Part shown: one piece after another, positions 41,981 to 53,370 of the stretch
How positions within the stretch are numbered: the first letter of the stretch is position 1
Layout of the letters: each line of letters begins with the position of its first letter
Assembly (NCBI GenBank): GCA_026545765.1
Contig: CM048844.1
Location: 72,879,035-72,943,034, forward strand
Source: Plantago major
Taxonomy: Eukaryota > Streptophyta > Magnoliopsida > Lamiales > Plantaginaceae
Length of the DNA: 64,000 nucleotides
Direction of reading: 5' to 3'
Translations under genes and position numbers: made by a program
The notes under the pieces: model-generated
Told to the model about the DNA's origin: nothing
Database searches by the model: none
The model's input: only the letters and a program-made list of their open reading frames with translations

Positions 41981-43300
41981 ATGTCTCTCAGCGATGTGCT
42001 CACTCTCAAGCCAGAGAACTATGAGAACTGGAAGAACAATATGATGCTTCACCTAGAATCCATCAGTAATGAAATGATAGAAGTGATAAAGAATGGCCCT
42101 ATCGTCATTCAACGAGAGAAATAGTCAGTGTGGTCTTACATGGTCGAAGAGATAAAGAAACGGATGCGCTTACTAGATCTTCAACATCAGGCACAACATC
42201 CACAGGAGAGATAGATTATGAGCCAAAGCCCAAACACCTCTGGACATTTGAAGATTCCAAGAGGAACAGGCTAGATGGTCAAGCAAGGAACATCATCATA
42301 CGTTCTACTCCATATCACATACAGTGCAAACTATGGGGTGCTAAAACGGTGAAAGATGCCTGGTCACTAATTGAAGAAATCTATACCGGCACTGAGAAAA
42401 ACAAAGAAAACAAGTTTGAAGTTTTGAAGTTAAAATTCCAAAATTTCAAACAAGGTCCTACTGAGACACTTGAAGAACTTGAATTTAGGTTTACAACACT
42501 GATGAGTGTAATGGCTGCACTTGGTGAAAGTGATAGATACTCTAACTCTGAAAAGGTTAAGACTATCGTGAGAAGCTTGAATCAAAACTGGGAACATACT
42601 CAGTATTGCTACTTAAACCAAGGAATGCCAAACATCACACCAGTGGAGCTTTTCTCACACATGGCAACTGTCAACTATGAGACAAAGCAAAGAGGACATA
42701 TGACTGCTGAAACATCGCAGAATGTTGCTCTAATAACTCATGGATCTTCTGAAAACGAAGGAAACCAAAGAGGTGACTGAGGAAAATGCTCTTGCTGTAA
42801 AGCACATGAGAAAATATGCCAGTCAATAAATTGAGAGAAGAAGGACCAAAGAGAAGCTGAAAAAGCATCTAGGTCCCAACTATCACCAGTACAAGAATAT
42901 GCAATTGACTAGCTCGCTGAATAAGCCTGCTTTGCATTGATCAAGTAATGAGAGAGCAGAAATCGGAAATGATATATGCTTCTATTGTCAGAAACATGGT
43001 CACTTCAAAAGAGATTGCCCAGCTTATAACAAGCTCAAGACAGGTGACAAGAAAGATAGAAGAAATTTCAAGAGAGGTCAGAGAGATATGCTCACTGAGG
43101 AAAGGAAAAAGATCCAAATTCAATTGGATGCTCTTGATCTTGACTCTGAGTCTGAAGATGAGGACTCAGATGATTCCAAACTGCCTTAACCATAGTTATG
43201 TGACATCACTCATGAATTGGTTGATTTTAGTCAAAAGAAGAAAGAAATGTGTGGAGTTGCTGAGGAGGTCTATCCAGACTGCTCGAGCATCGAGCCATGC
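41981..43300 (+). pseudogene. Copia gag (UBN2 type) with zinc knuckle
   Basis: The ATG at 41981 begins MSLSDVLTLKPENYENWKNN, the usual Copia gag start, and stops after 47 codons at 42122. After a frame change the gag core is open at 42130-42780: KPKHLWTFEDSKRNRLDGQ, KDAWSLIEEIYTG, QNFKQGPTETLEELEFRFT. A zinc knuckle CFYCQKHGHFKRDC (CX2CX4HX4C) is at 42977-43018, followed by an acidic stretch. Several stops make it inactive. Confidence 0.85.
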
Positions 43301-43417
43301 TTAATGGCCAATGTGGTAATCACTATTTCTCGCTTTGTAAATTATGATAGTGATGAGGAAGGAATCTAAGATCTAGAACACCTCATAAATGAGTTTGATC
43401 TTTATGAAAGAGAATTT

Positions 43418-43831
43418 ATGGTTATCCAAGCTAGAACCAAAATCCTCGAAGAAGAAAAGAAAACTCTTGAAAAGGAGTGTGCACAACTGCACAAGGTATC
43501 TGAATCAAAGGATGCTGAGAATGCATTCTTGAAAGCTCAGATAGTTGAGACTACGAAAAAGCATAAGGAAGAGATGGAGGAACTACAAAAGAATTTTGAT
43601 GAAATTCTCATTGAGAATTCTGAGATAAAAAAGAAGAGAGTTTCCTTCCAATCCAATGCTAAAGCTTGTGACACTCTAACTATGTTACACTCTTACTTAA
43701 GAGATGCCTCAGAGAAGGGTGGACTTGGACTAGACACTCAGACAGATGATTCTATCATTCTGAATAAGAATGGTGAAAGAATGACATTTGTTAGAGCTCA
43801 ACAAGATGATTCCAAGCAACCTATAGCATAG
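43418..43831 (+). pseudogene. Copia gag C-terminal coiled coil
   Basis: An open frame rich in Glu, Lys, Leu and Gln with heptad-like spacing for its first 75 codons (KILEEEKKTLEKECAQLHKV), then a Ser/Asp-rich tail. It is the extended gag tail seen in SIRE-like elements between zinc knuckle and protease. The role is probably self-association. Confidence 0.6.
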
Positions 43832-44505
43832 GTTAGAAAGCTAAGGTTGTTGACAAAGGAAAAGTAGTTGTGACTATGCCTTTCTGGGAAACACAACTCC
43901 AAAGGAAAACTATTGGGAAGGTTTTGAAAAAGGAATGCACTGAAGAGTGTAATCACTCACAGTGTTATGTCTCTAAGAAAGGGAAGATCGCTGGAGCTGC
44001 CAAAATTCTCTAATGTCACTTTTTTGGAAAGAAAGATGACCCAAAGGCTAGCAAGGCCGCTAAGAAAAGATCTCAGTCTGCACCTCGTACACGTAATGGC
44101 ATCGGCTATAAAGCCATCGGCAAACAACTTGCTCATGAATACAAACTAGAGCAAGAACGATGGATACAGGCTAGGGTTGCTCACAACAATCATCAAAAGT
44201 GGAAGAAAGAACAAACCATAAGTAATCTGTATGCCAGGGGTAGAAGAAATATGAATAGGAAAGCACATTTCGCTGAAAAGCAGACTCAGCAATCTGACAT
44301 GTATCTGAAAGCACCACGAGGAGCACCAAGGAACACACCAAGAAGGAAAATAGTTCTTAATGATAATGATACTAATCATTTACCTAGAATTCCTCCTTAT
44401 GTTCTGGCTAGACAAAAGCGAACTCCCAAGAAGTACATTCAGAAATGGATGCCTATTGGGAGATACTTTAGTCTAGATGGTTCCATTGTTGGAATGAGAA
44501 CCTAA
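43832..44505 (+). pseudogene. Copia gag-protease linker
   Basis: Partly open basic sequence with Lys/Arg/Gln-rich stretches; 44251-44505 is an uninterrupted frame with RNMNRKAHFAEKQTQQS and PRGAPRNTPRRKI. A degenerate CHFFGKKDDP near 44015 may be a second knuckle remnant. No enzymatic motif. Confidence 0.5.
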
Positions 44506-44523
44506 CTCTATGTTTCCTGTTTT

Positions 44524-44944
44524 GTGCTGAACACTCTAAAGAAGAATCTAACGTGGCGCTTTGATAGTGGATGTGGAAAGCACATGACAGGAGACAAAGC
44601 AAATCTGGTCAACGAAGTATGCAATACAGGACTAGACATCAGGTTTGTTGGAGGAGAAGTGAATCCAACTCTAGGATTTGGAGATCTACACATTGGGGCC
44701 CTTACAATCACTAGAGTAATACATGTGAAGGGATTGAAATATAATCTTCTTAGCATGAGTCAGTTTGCTGATAAGGGATTCTCAGTGAAGATCAAATCTA
44801 AATTATGCAAATTGATTGACAATGAGTCAAAGCAGGTAGTCTTGGTTGCTAGGCGGAAAGGAAGTCTCTTGATTTACAAAGCAAGTAGTCTTGGTTGCTT
44901 CCTTAATGATAAGTGGCGGCCAAGGGACATTTTTTACAGTAAAA
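44524..44944 (+). pseudogene. Copia aspartic protease and GAG-pre-integrase start
   Basis: WRFDSGCGKHMTGD carries the DSG active site of Copia proteases, followed by GFGDLHIGALTITRVIHVKG and YNLLSMSQFADKGF, the standard block leading into the GAG-pre-integrase domain. The frame runs into unrelated sequence at about 44930-44945, so integrase and RT are missing. Confidence 0.85.
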
Positions 44945-45744
44945 ATAAGACCCTTGGGGTCTCATAATCATTCACTGCTCCCAAATCAGCTCTCCTGAGA
45001 GAGAACCAGTCCTCGGGGAAGTGAAACCCCGAAACCGTTGGTCGTCAGGCACCTAGAAGGAGGAAACCCTAGAAACAGCACGAATACATCGAAGACTAAG
45101 CTTCTCTTTTCTTCTTCTTTTCTTCTGATTTCGATTTCTGTCTGCAAAATACTATGAGTATCTAACTTTCTCTTGTAAAGGCGAACTGCCGAAACTCTGT
45201 TGTGCTACTTCTTTATATGTCGTGTTATATTAATGGAATAGTTCTTAGACGTAAACCGTGATTATACAACTCTATACATCCTTTATGGTGTGATGTTCTA
45301 CTGAGTGACACAGTAGTTTCATTGAATGTAGGGGTACTGGTATCGACTGCGCCTTGGTATTTAGTATTATGCCTAGCTATCGTTAGAGGTAATCGCGTAG
45401 GATATTAACTAGGAAGTTGGGAGTAGCATAGTACGAGGTAGGTCGGGGCTCCTTTACACCATCACCACCATCAATTTCATCCCAGTTCTAGAGTTTAATT
45501 GCGATTCAATCTTCTTCTTACTTACAATCTGTCTGCTTACTTACAATCTGTCTGCTTTCTGCACGCTTAATCAAAACGATATTTGCTTGTTCCTATGCTA
45601 AGTATCCGTGGAGAACAACATCCCAAGTTAACCTACCGCTATTGCTGTGTGTTTGTGAGCTTCGGACAACGAATAAATTTAATCTTTGATTGTATTTGAG
45701 AATTACAGATACTACAACGCATTCAAACTCTTGAGTGCACATCA
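44945..45744 (+). repeat. Athila-like LTR, start uncertain
   Basis: Ends ATCA followed by the primer site. Includes GAAACCCTAGAAACAGCACG and CACCATCACCACCATC, words common in Athila LTRs. The 5' end is not evident; I place it where Copia homology stops. Confidence 0.5.
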
Positions 45745-45747
45745 AAA

Positions 45748-45767
45748 TTTAGTGCCGCTGCCAGGTA
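45748..45767 (+). other. degenerate primer binding site (tRNA-Asp type)
   Basis: TTTAGTGCCGCTGCCAGGTA, four bases after the LTR, resembles the Athila site TTTGGCGCCGTTGCCGGGGA with five differences, three of them G-to-A or C-to-T. Confidence 0.55.
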
Positions 45768-46527
45768 CACTTGACCGCTCAAGCAAGTTTCGATCATCCG
45801 AGATAAGTTAAATTCTTTCTTTCTGTTTACTTTACGCACTGTCTTTCAATTCGTACAGCACAAACCCCAAAAATATATATATATAATCTGTAGGAATCGA
45901 TTTTCTCAGGAAAAAATCCAAAAAATTATTTTTCGCTATGTTAGGCTAACTCACTTATGTAAGAGTTAATCGATATCTTTGATTACATGGTCGATATATG
46001 ATGGAATAGTTTTGGTATCTATGTTGGTTGTGCGATTGTCGTTCATTCCTGTGTTGTTTAAGATAAGTTGCATGAATATTCATTGCACTAGATTAGGAGA
46101 TGTCAGCCGTGTCTCCAAGTTGATATTCTACCTGAGGTTTGTTGTTGAACTAGCCATTGGTGACAGCTTTGAGCTAGACGATAGCCTACATAGGGTATAT
46201 TTACTAACTGCGCCATTGTATACAATATGTTGCATGTGTGACTCTTCAGCCATAACCATCGCTATTTGTTATTCCTGATATAAACTTAATATGAAAGTGA
46301 AGGTTGATTCTTACATGTTCTCTATACTTGATTTTAAATCATCTATTTTCATTGACATCTACTTATCTGTTTACGTTAATTAATCAAAAAAAACCAAAAA
46401 TACGTAATTTCATATTTCTGTTATTTCAAAACTAGAATTATCCTTCTCTAGTTTTATATGTCTATATCTGCGGAAGTTTGTCTGTTAGTATCTGTGCAAG
46501 GAGAAACACCTTGAAAACCATTAAGAA

Positions 46528-46840
46528 ATGACATTGGCAAACTCAAGAAAAAGGAAGGAGTTGGGATGGAAACTAACACTAAGGCCTGGTGAATCCTGCA
46601 TATACTTGGAAGATGGGTTGAGGAAATATGATGTGAAACCCGAGTATCTCAATTTTTTCCCAAAATTCTATGGAGTAGAAGGAGAGGTTGAAGTACGGTT
46701 CACGGAGGACTTTTACGAGATGGTTCAAGACATACTGAGTGGAGAGATTAGGAAGTTCTTTTTCTACATTGCTTGAAAGGAAGGGTAAAAAATTGGCTGA
46801 AAACATTACCGAAGAATAGTTTGAAAACATGGGAGGAGGT
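46528..46840 (+). pseudogene. Athila-like gag N-terminal part
   Basis: Starts at an ATG (46528) with MTLANSRKRKELGWKLTLRP and contains EYLNFFPKFYGVEGEVEVRF, the entry of the retrotransposon gag domain. A frame change near 46760 leads to CLKGRVKNWLKTLPKNSLKT and TWEEVD, where the opposite-strand LTR interrupts. About 105 codons remain. Confidence 0.65.
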
Positions 46841-47697
46841 TGATGTGGACTTGAAGATTTGAATGTGTTGTAGTACCTGTAATCCTCAATTGCAATCAAA
46901 GATTAAATTTATAATTGTCGAAAGCCCACAAACTAACAACAATAGTAGTAAGTTAACTCCGGGTGTCGTTCTCCACGGACACTTAGCATAGGAACAAACA
47001 AGTAACGTTTTGATTTCTTGTGCAGACGACAGACAGATTTAAAGTAAACAAATTTCAAGCAGATCATTGATTCACAATAAACCCTAATTAACTTAGTTGT
47101 AATCGATGGTGGTGATGGTGTAAAGGACCCCTGACCTCCCTTGTTCTATGCTATTCCCAACTTCCTAGAAATTATCCTATGCGATTACCTCTAATGGCAA
47201 CAGTGCATAGTGATGCGTCAAATCAAGTCCTTAATTTATAAAGCCAAGAGCAATATCAAGGATCACTAGAAAACATGTAGTAACGCTCAGGAAATGGAGC
47301 AGATCGGATAGAGTGATCGTCATTGGTTAGGCGATCGCCCGTCGAGCGGACGATCACCCTTCCAGCTTGGAAACATGACCCTCGTGGCTGCGTCCGATCT
47401 TTAGGCGATCGCCCGCTGCTCGGCCCGATCTCGTCTTATTCTTCCTTCCTTAACCCGTTTGGCATTCCGGGAACGTTCGTGGCACCTATTTGGAGTCTTG
47501 GAGCTTGTGGTCTCCGATAAAGTACATCCAAATGCATCATTTTGACTCCTTTTTTAATGAAAAGTACCTAAGACCTGGAATCAAGGTGGAAACACAAACA
47601 AAACACAAAATATATACAAATAAAGGAAAAACTAAACTCAAAGTTAGTAAAAACAAGGTAAAAAGAACCTAGTGAAGTGTCCTAAAAACGCCTCATC
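46841..47697 (-). repeat. 3' LTR, Athila-like (857 bp)
   Basis: On the minus strand it begins TGATGAGGCGTTTTTAGGAC, directly after the purine tract TTTGGGGAGTTT, and ends GTCCACATCA at 46841. A TTTATAAATTAAGG box lies at about 47233-47246 (minus strand). It contains two GGCGATCGCC palindromes at 47333-47342 and 47403-47412. Confidence 0.8.
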
Positions 47698-49364
47698 AAA
47701 ACTCCCCAAACCGAACATTTGCTCGTCCTCGAGCAAACTACAAACCTAAAAAAGAAACTAGACTCTAAGCAAACTAAAACATGGAATGACTCAAACAACC
47801 AAGTACAAAATCTACATTTGTAAGCGACAAACTCCAAAGATGCAAAGGGTTTGAGTTATTAACAAAGTTGGTGGAAAATCAAGCAAAAATCTAACTAGTT
47901 CGTTTCCAAAGTAAATAAAACTTAAGTTTAACTCAACAATCCCTCACAAGGAAATTTAAAGCAACCCTCACTCTTCTGGACAAGTCCAGCATGGTTAACA
48001 CTCAAAAGTAAAGCTGGGAAGGCGGTTTTTCACCACAAGTTGCCAAAAATCTCTTAAGCAATGCGTTCTTTTCAATGAGTCCAAAGGGACTTAGTTCAAA
48101 AGACTAAAAATAGAGACATGCTACTCCGACTACTGTTCCCTTTTTGCTTTCCAATTTCCCAAAACTTTGCACACTTTTTTTTAGAGTTACTCGAAATTGT
48201 TGCAAGTCTGCGGATAAAATCACTGGTGTGTGACCCTCGTTATTAACAAGGACTTATTCCGCGTGTGGCTCCCATCCAAAGCTTTTGCTTATGCAGACAA
48301 GGAATTCCACATGACTCACAACTTGGGGATTGAGTAACTCGTGTGCTTTATTTGTCCTCATTGGGATATTTTGGCTTCAATTTTGCTGGTGTCCATTTTA
48401 CCGAAGGTCTGCATTTCTATGCGTGTCAGTTAGCTACGTGTCATCAACCTTCACGGTCATATGGCTGATAAAAGGCCACGTCGGTATATGGTAGTATTTG
48501 AACACGCCCAACACGACCTCAGTGATTAATTAAGACCATAGATACACCCCGAGCCTTATTTAAAAATTAATTTGTTGGAAACAGAAGTCAGAACAACGCA
48601 TCTCTCAATCAGTCATAAAAATGGAAATCCCCTCCCCAACCTGTTCTTTAGAACGGGTTTGGAAGGGTATCAAAAGTACAAAACATGTCATTTATCATTC
48701 CCATCTAATCAGAACATGCATAAGTATGAAATGGCGGAAAAAACATAAAAAATAATTTGCACATCCCAGGACTCACACAAAACAATTCTTGCCGGTATAA
48801 TAAATTTTCATCGGCTCAAACAAGACTCCTCACAGGTTTTTTGGACCACAAAGCTAAACAGACTTCTTATTTACAAGGGAAACGAACTTGAAAAATTTTA
48901 AACTCGACAACCTCTACTAATCAGCATATACTCAAAACATAAGCATCAAAAGAGTTTGTCACGAACAAAGGACGTTCAACCAGGTAGTTCAACTCAAGAC
49001 TCACAAAAAAATTTAAAAATAGGCCAAAAAAGGTAGGCCAAAAAGACACTAAAAAACCAAGTAAGGCACACCGGCCACAAGTAATAACATGCAACCTATG
49101 TGGCTCCGACCACCACTAAGAAAGCGATAAAAACTACATAAGTTAAACTAAAGGCACACCGGCCACAATACACCAAATAGAAAATAGAAATGTTAAAGTA
49201 CAACAGTCATACAACAATCAGATAGAATAGTACAGGCCAGAAGATCAAATATGGTACATTTAAACTTCCCCTCCCCAGACCTAGACTAGAGCTGGTCCTC
49301 TAGCAAATAGATTAGAAAGAAGAAAAAGTAAAAAATGTACCCCATGGTGCTCAATGCAGCATCA
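47698..49364 (-). other. 3'UTR of the Athila-like element
   Basis: Long non-coding stretch between the env-position ORF and the LTR. It ends (on the minus strand) with CTCGAGGACGAGCAAATGTT then CGGTTTGGGGAG, the purine tract next to the LTR at 47698-47712. No credible ORF. Confidence 0.6.
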
Positions 49365-50570
49365 CTACTGCGGGGCATCGGACCCAGATGGTCCAGCATG
49401 TGGGTGGGGGTATCCCCATCCGTGCGATGCCCAATCATGCATCTTCTTGTACTGAGTGTTCCACTCCTGACGAAAGCTCGAATGCTCTGCCATGTAACCC
49501 CTCATCTCATCCCTAGTAGTTGTAAAGTCAGCCCTCAGATTGGACTGAGCCCTCATAATGTCAGCCTGTGACTGCATAATATGCTCCTGGACTCCTGAAA
49601 TTCATCCATACTCTATGTCCAGCCTAGCATAGTGCGGTTGGAAGTAGTCGGTGAACTGCCGGAAGTCAAAGGCTCCCTGATATCCATGCTGCGGTGAGAT
49701 GGGCTGTTGTGGCTCCACTTGCTCTTCCTCTGAATCGGGTTGAGCTTCATATGTCTCCTCTTGAGTCTCTGGGACTCTTCTTCCTGCCAACTTTGCCTGA
49801 CGTCTCTCCTCACACTCCACCTCATACTTGATATCACTGAACTCGATGTTGAAAGGTATCATTTCCAAAATTTTGCCTACGGCTCCTCGTTCAATTCTTT
49901 CGAATTCATTGGTCTCGCCGTGACCTTCTCTTGAATTCTCAAAACAGACCCAACCTTCAGAATTGCACGTGGTTGGAGTGTCGCATTGACTACAATTCCT
50001 GCTCTCCTGCAAAGTGAAGTGATAAGACAAGGGAATGCAAACCTAGTCCTCAAGTTCCCATGGTAATGCTCGAACTGAGTGATAATGAGCAGACCCAGGT
50101 TAATGGGTTCTCCTTGCACAAGAGCGGCTAGGAGTTGGGCTGAATCATATCGAACATAGTGGGCATTCCCCGTGGGGCAAATGGAGGTGACAAGCCAGGC
50201 GTTGATGATACGGGTCCGGAGGTTGAGGAAACCTGTGCTCAATCGACCAAGGGGGCTCCTGGGGGTACCTATAGTACTCATGGCAAATGATGTCTGCAAT
50301 CTCCTTCGGGATTGCCATTTCAGTTGTCTTTTGGTGCACATAGACATCGGCCTTGGCATCAAGTTCGGGCACACCATAGTACCGGTTGATCGAACAAGGA
50401 GTAAACTCGACATACTCGTTCCTGATTGGTACCCACTCGGTAAGATCATCCTCGCACTTCCTATCGCCATAGTTGGCATAGAAGTCGAACACCAACTGGA
50501 TATCCCATGTATCCGGTTCCCTAGCTAGCCTGAGCCACCATCGACTCTCAAACATAGTCTTCGGTGCCTG
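49365..50570 (-). pseudogene. Athila env-position ORF (putative plant transposon protein domain)
   Basis: Three successive frames make one protein. 50145-50555: MFESRWWLRLAREPDTWDIQ, VEFTPCSINRYYGVPELDAK. 49877-50230: LRTRIINAWLVTSICPTGNA, SAQLLAALVQGEPINLGLLI. 49602-49920: acidic tail. 49365-49577 encodes a further Gln/Arg-rich piece. The first two match the plant transposon protein domain (PF20167 type) found after pol in Athila elements. Two frameshifts inactivate it. The function is unknown; it is often called envelope-like only because of its position. Confidence 0.7.
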
Positions 50571-51464
50571 GTACCTACATAAATAGATGTTATCTCACTT
50601 TTATCGCAAAAATGCAACCAAGACTCGACTTAGAAGCTTAACTCACAAGGTTATGCGCCTTATCCTATCACATATACAATTTCAACCATATTGCACGCAA
50701 GAACAACAATACTCAATGAATTCGAAATCTTAACCGAAAGCAAATGGCTATGCCAAAATACTACGCCAAAGATAACACTACCAATTCAAGTCACTTTTGA
50801 GCAAAGTAGCATATGGAGATATGAAGAACTACTAGTAAATTTGATTGAAAGTCATAATCAAGATACAAATCAACAATCAATACCAGAATTATATTCAACA
50901 AGTCACAAATTGCATACTTACAAGCATTCATAATCCAAAAACCATTCGAATGTAAAATTCCCAAAAAGTAGCAAGAACGCATAGCCAATTACCTTGATTT
51001 CGGAATAGATCGGATGAAATGATGCAAGAATGTTGTTCTAGATGATGAGTGCTCAAAAAGAACCAAAGAATGAGAAATTTGGTGGAGAAATGAGAAGGTT
51101 GGAAGAATTTGGGGTTGGGCAGTCGCGTGGAGGAAGATAGGAGGTGAGGAGAAAGAAATGGTACGCAGCAGCTCTTTATTTCTGTTTATGCGGACCGGGC
51201 GATCACCCGCTCGTCTGCACGCAGCGACAAAAAGTTTTTTGTCGCCGCGTGCAAACAAGCACACGGTCAATCAACTGTTTTTTATTTTTTCCCCATCTTT
51301 TTTTAAATAAAGGGAAATAACAGAAAAATTAAACGTGAATGCAATTTATACTTAATAATGCAAACTAAGATGAATTTAAAGATTTTTTTTTTTGGATTTT
51401 TGTCAATAGAAGAAAAATATGCTAATGGAACTATATGAAATGCAAATGAGAGAGATGGATCGAA
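50571..51464. other. Athila spacer between pol and env-position ORF
   Basis: AT-rich non-coding sequence with a hairpin at 51217-51252. Contains TTGCATTCACG and homopolymer T runs near 51390. No gene. Confidence 0.55.
51217..51252. repeat. 16-bp inverted repeat with 4-base loop
   Basis: GCACGCAGCGACAAAA and its partner TTTTGTCGCCGCGTGC pair with one mismatch around AGTT. GC-rich in an AT-rich setting. Confidence 0.8.
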
Positions 51465-51594
51465 TCACTCCGGGTTGCCTCCCGGATAGCGCTTCTTTAT
51501 AGTCAATAGCTTGACTTCTTCACGGAGTTCACGTATCGCGGGTTTGATACCGGGCTTCTTCTTCTTCTTAAGCCTTCCTGTACCAAGTACCTAC
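51465..51594 (-). pseudogene. last codons of Athila pol (integrase C-terminus)
   Basis: A 43-codon frame on the minus strand ends EVKLLTIKKRYPGGNPE and a TGA at 51467-51465. The GGNP tail is typical of the end of Athila pol, and the Lys-rich stretch before it is also usual. The rest of integrase is missing upstream, where a stop and then the Copia LTR follow. Confidence 0.65.
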
Positions 51595-52921
51595 GCACTA
51601 GAACACACATAAACAGGTCCTACAAATCATACGAGAGGATTTTTGTTGGTCCAGATAACGGCAAAGTAAAAGACTAGAGGGGGGGGGGGGTGAATAGTCT
51701 TTTAAAACTTTTGTCGATAAACAGCTTTCTCGAAACACAGGGGTTTCGATACTTAAATTCAGAGGCGGAAGACTTTAAGATAGGTAAGTGCGAAACAATA
51801 AGTATGTGTGTGTGCTTTGCTGAAATGTAAATACAGAAAGGTAAATGACACAGCAAGTATAGTGGTATCTGGAGGTGGCGTAATCCTCCAACTAATCCAC
51901 TTCGGTCTTTCTGAGACCTAGAATTCACTAGAACAGATAATTGAGTTCACCTTACAATAATCCTATTCTAAGATTCCTAAACAAATGGTTCCCAACCAAA
52001 TGTTCCCCCTGAGTTATTCCCCAGCTCCTAGAGCTAAGTACTTCCTCTACTCAGATAACCTTGGAGTTGTTCCCTGATTTCCCAAATCAAGTACTTCCTC
52101 TACTCCACACCTTGATGGTGTTGGTTATAAGGTTTTGTCAGAAAGACTTCTCGTATAACTTTTCAGTTATGTTTACAGAGAGCCAAACAGAACGAGACTA
52201 CTTAATACGCTTGTTCAGTGGATGGCGATGCTCTTCTTGACCCAAGTAATTGGTGTCCGTTCTGGAGAATGAGCTTCAGAAAGGGTATCTGATAGTTCAA
52301 CTCTTTCACGAATAACAATCTCTTGTTAAGGTTCAGGACAACTTAGAACTACTAGTGATTCTTCAAGCAACGGAAAGCTTTCAGAAAGGATAGTAGAGTG
52401 CTTGAGAGAATACTTTGCTTGATGGTAAGTTTGCAAGATAGAGCGTTCTAAGGTATGTTCTTCAAGCATCTAAGTGTGTGATATATATAGATAAATTTGA
52501 GAGGCATTTGAATTGTATCCGTTGTGCTCTCTATCAAATTATATCCGTTTATATCTTGAACTATGTACTCAGAAGTCACTATCTCTCGTTTCAGAGAGGA
52601 CTTGCTTTTTGCAGCATTTCTGCCGATGCATTTAATGCATAGTACTGTTCATTGTCCTTTAGTCTCAACGGATACATGATTCTGATGGCTTGCATGCTCC
52701 ATACTCATGATGTCATATGTCCAGAATCATATTTCGAAAGTAAGTTAATATACTTAAGAAAGGATTAAGGACATAGTCTTTCTGAGTTAGACTAAACCTT
52801 TGTGTCTTCATAAACCTTGTGCAATCTTCAGTCTTCTAATCTTCAGAAGAACTCCATTGCTAGGATTGATCTTCATGGTCTTCTTGAAATAAAAATTACA
52901 CTCAGAGACCTATAATCCTAA

Positions 52922-53260
52922 CACTACAAAATCGGCACATGTGACGGATAGATCCGTCGCTCTGAGCCCTATCCGTCGCCCGGCCTGGCGACGGATCGGG
53001 CGACGGATAGAAAATCCGTCGCCCCTGAAGCTAATGACGGATAACAATCCGTCGTCCAATTCATGACAGATTGACGGATTATTTGTCCAATTATTTTTTT
53101 AATTCGAATTTAGCGGCGGATAGATTCTATCCGTGCTAAATATCTTGACAGATAGAATCTATCCGTCGCTAAATATTTAATTGGACTAGTGACGAATTTG
53201 AAATTCGTCACTAATTCCATCCTTGAATTCCGTCACTAATTCCGTCACTATTTATTTCAT
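52922..53260. repeat. left subterminal repeats of CACTA element
   Basis: At least ten copies of ATCCGTCGC/GCGACGGAT and variants (ATCCGTCAC, AATTCGTCAC), many as back-to-back palindromes. In En/Spm elements such repeats are binding sites for the regulatory transposase subunit. Confidence 0.85.
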
Positions 53261-53370
53261 ATTAATCCCTATTTTTCGTAGTTCACCTATTTAATCAATA
53301 TAATGTTCGATAATAAATCAATAATACGAAAAATGTTTCAATGAATAAAAAGTAATATTGAGTGGAGAAA

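Larger units (their letters stand above)
40741..44944 (+). mobile_element. SIRE-like Copia retrotransposon, 5' half
   Basis: Partial 5' LTR (40741-41862), tRNA-Met primer site (41865-41876), gag (41981-43300), a coiled-coil region and protease (44524-44920). The LTR end matches copies A, L and R, so this copy supplies the gag and protease end of the family, and they supply ORF3 and 3' LTR. The rest of pol is missing, replaced by an Athila-like LTR at about 44945. Confidence 0.85.
44945..46840 (+). mobile_element. Athila-like Gypsy element, 5' part
   Basis: Contains the 3' portion of an LTR ending ...GTGCACATCA at 45744, a degenerate tRNA-Asp-type primer site, a leader and the first part of gag. 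It is cut at 46840 by an Athila-like element in opposite orientation. The LTR shares its last 350 bp (TAGAGGTAATCGCGTAGGA onward) with that element, but the upstream parts are unrelated, so the two are different families. Confidence 0.65.
46841..51643 (-). mobile_element. Athila-like Gypsy element, 3' half, minus strand
   Basis: From high to low coordinates: last codons of pol (51465-51594), spacer, env-position ORF (49365-50570), a long 3'UTR, polypurine tract and 3' LTR (46841-47697). It is inserted in the gag of the plus-strand Athila-like element. Its own 5' part is cut off by the Copia LTR at 51644 and lies beyond the window or is lost. Confidence 0.75.

Noticed and set aside
46841..51643. 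Toxin, prophage or bacterial system in the accessory-looking region
   Set aside because: All recognisable proteins are plant retroelement or CACTA proteins; nothing bacterial is present.
52922..53260. CRISPR-like array from repeated GCGACGGAT
   Set aside because: Repeats are short, in both orientations, without regular spacers, and lie at CACTA ends; the genome is a plant.
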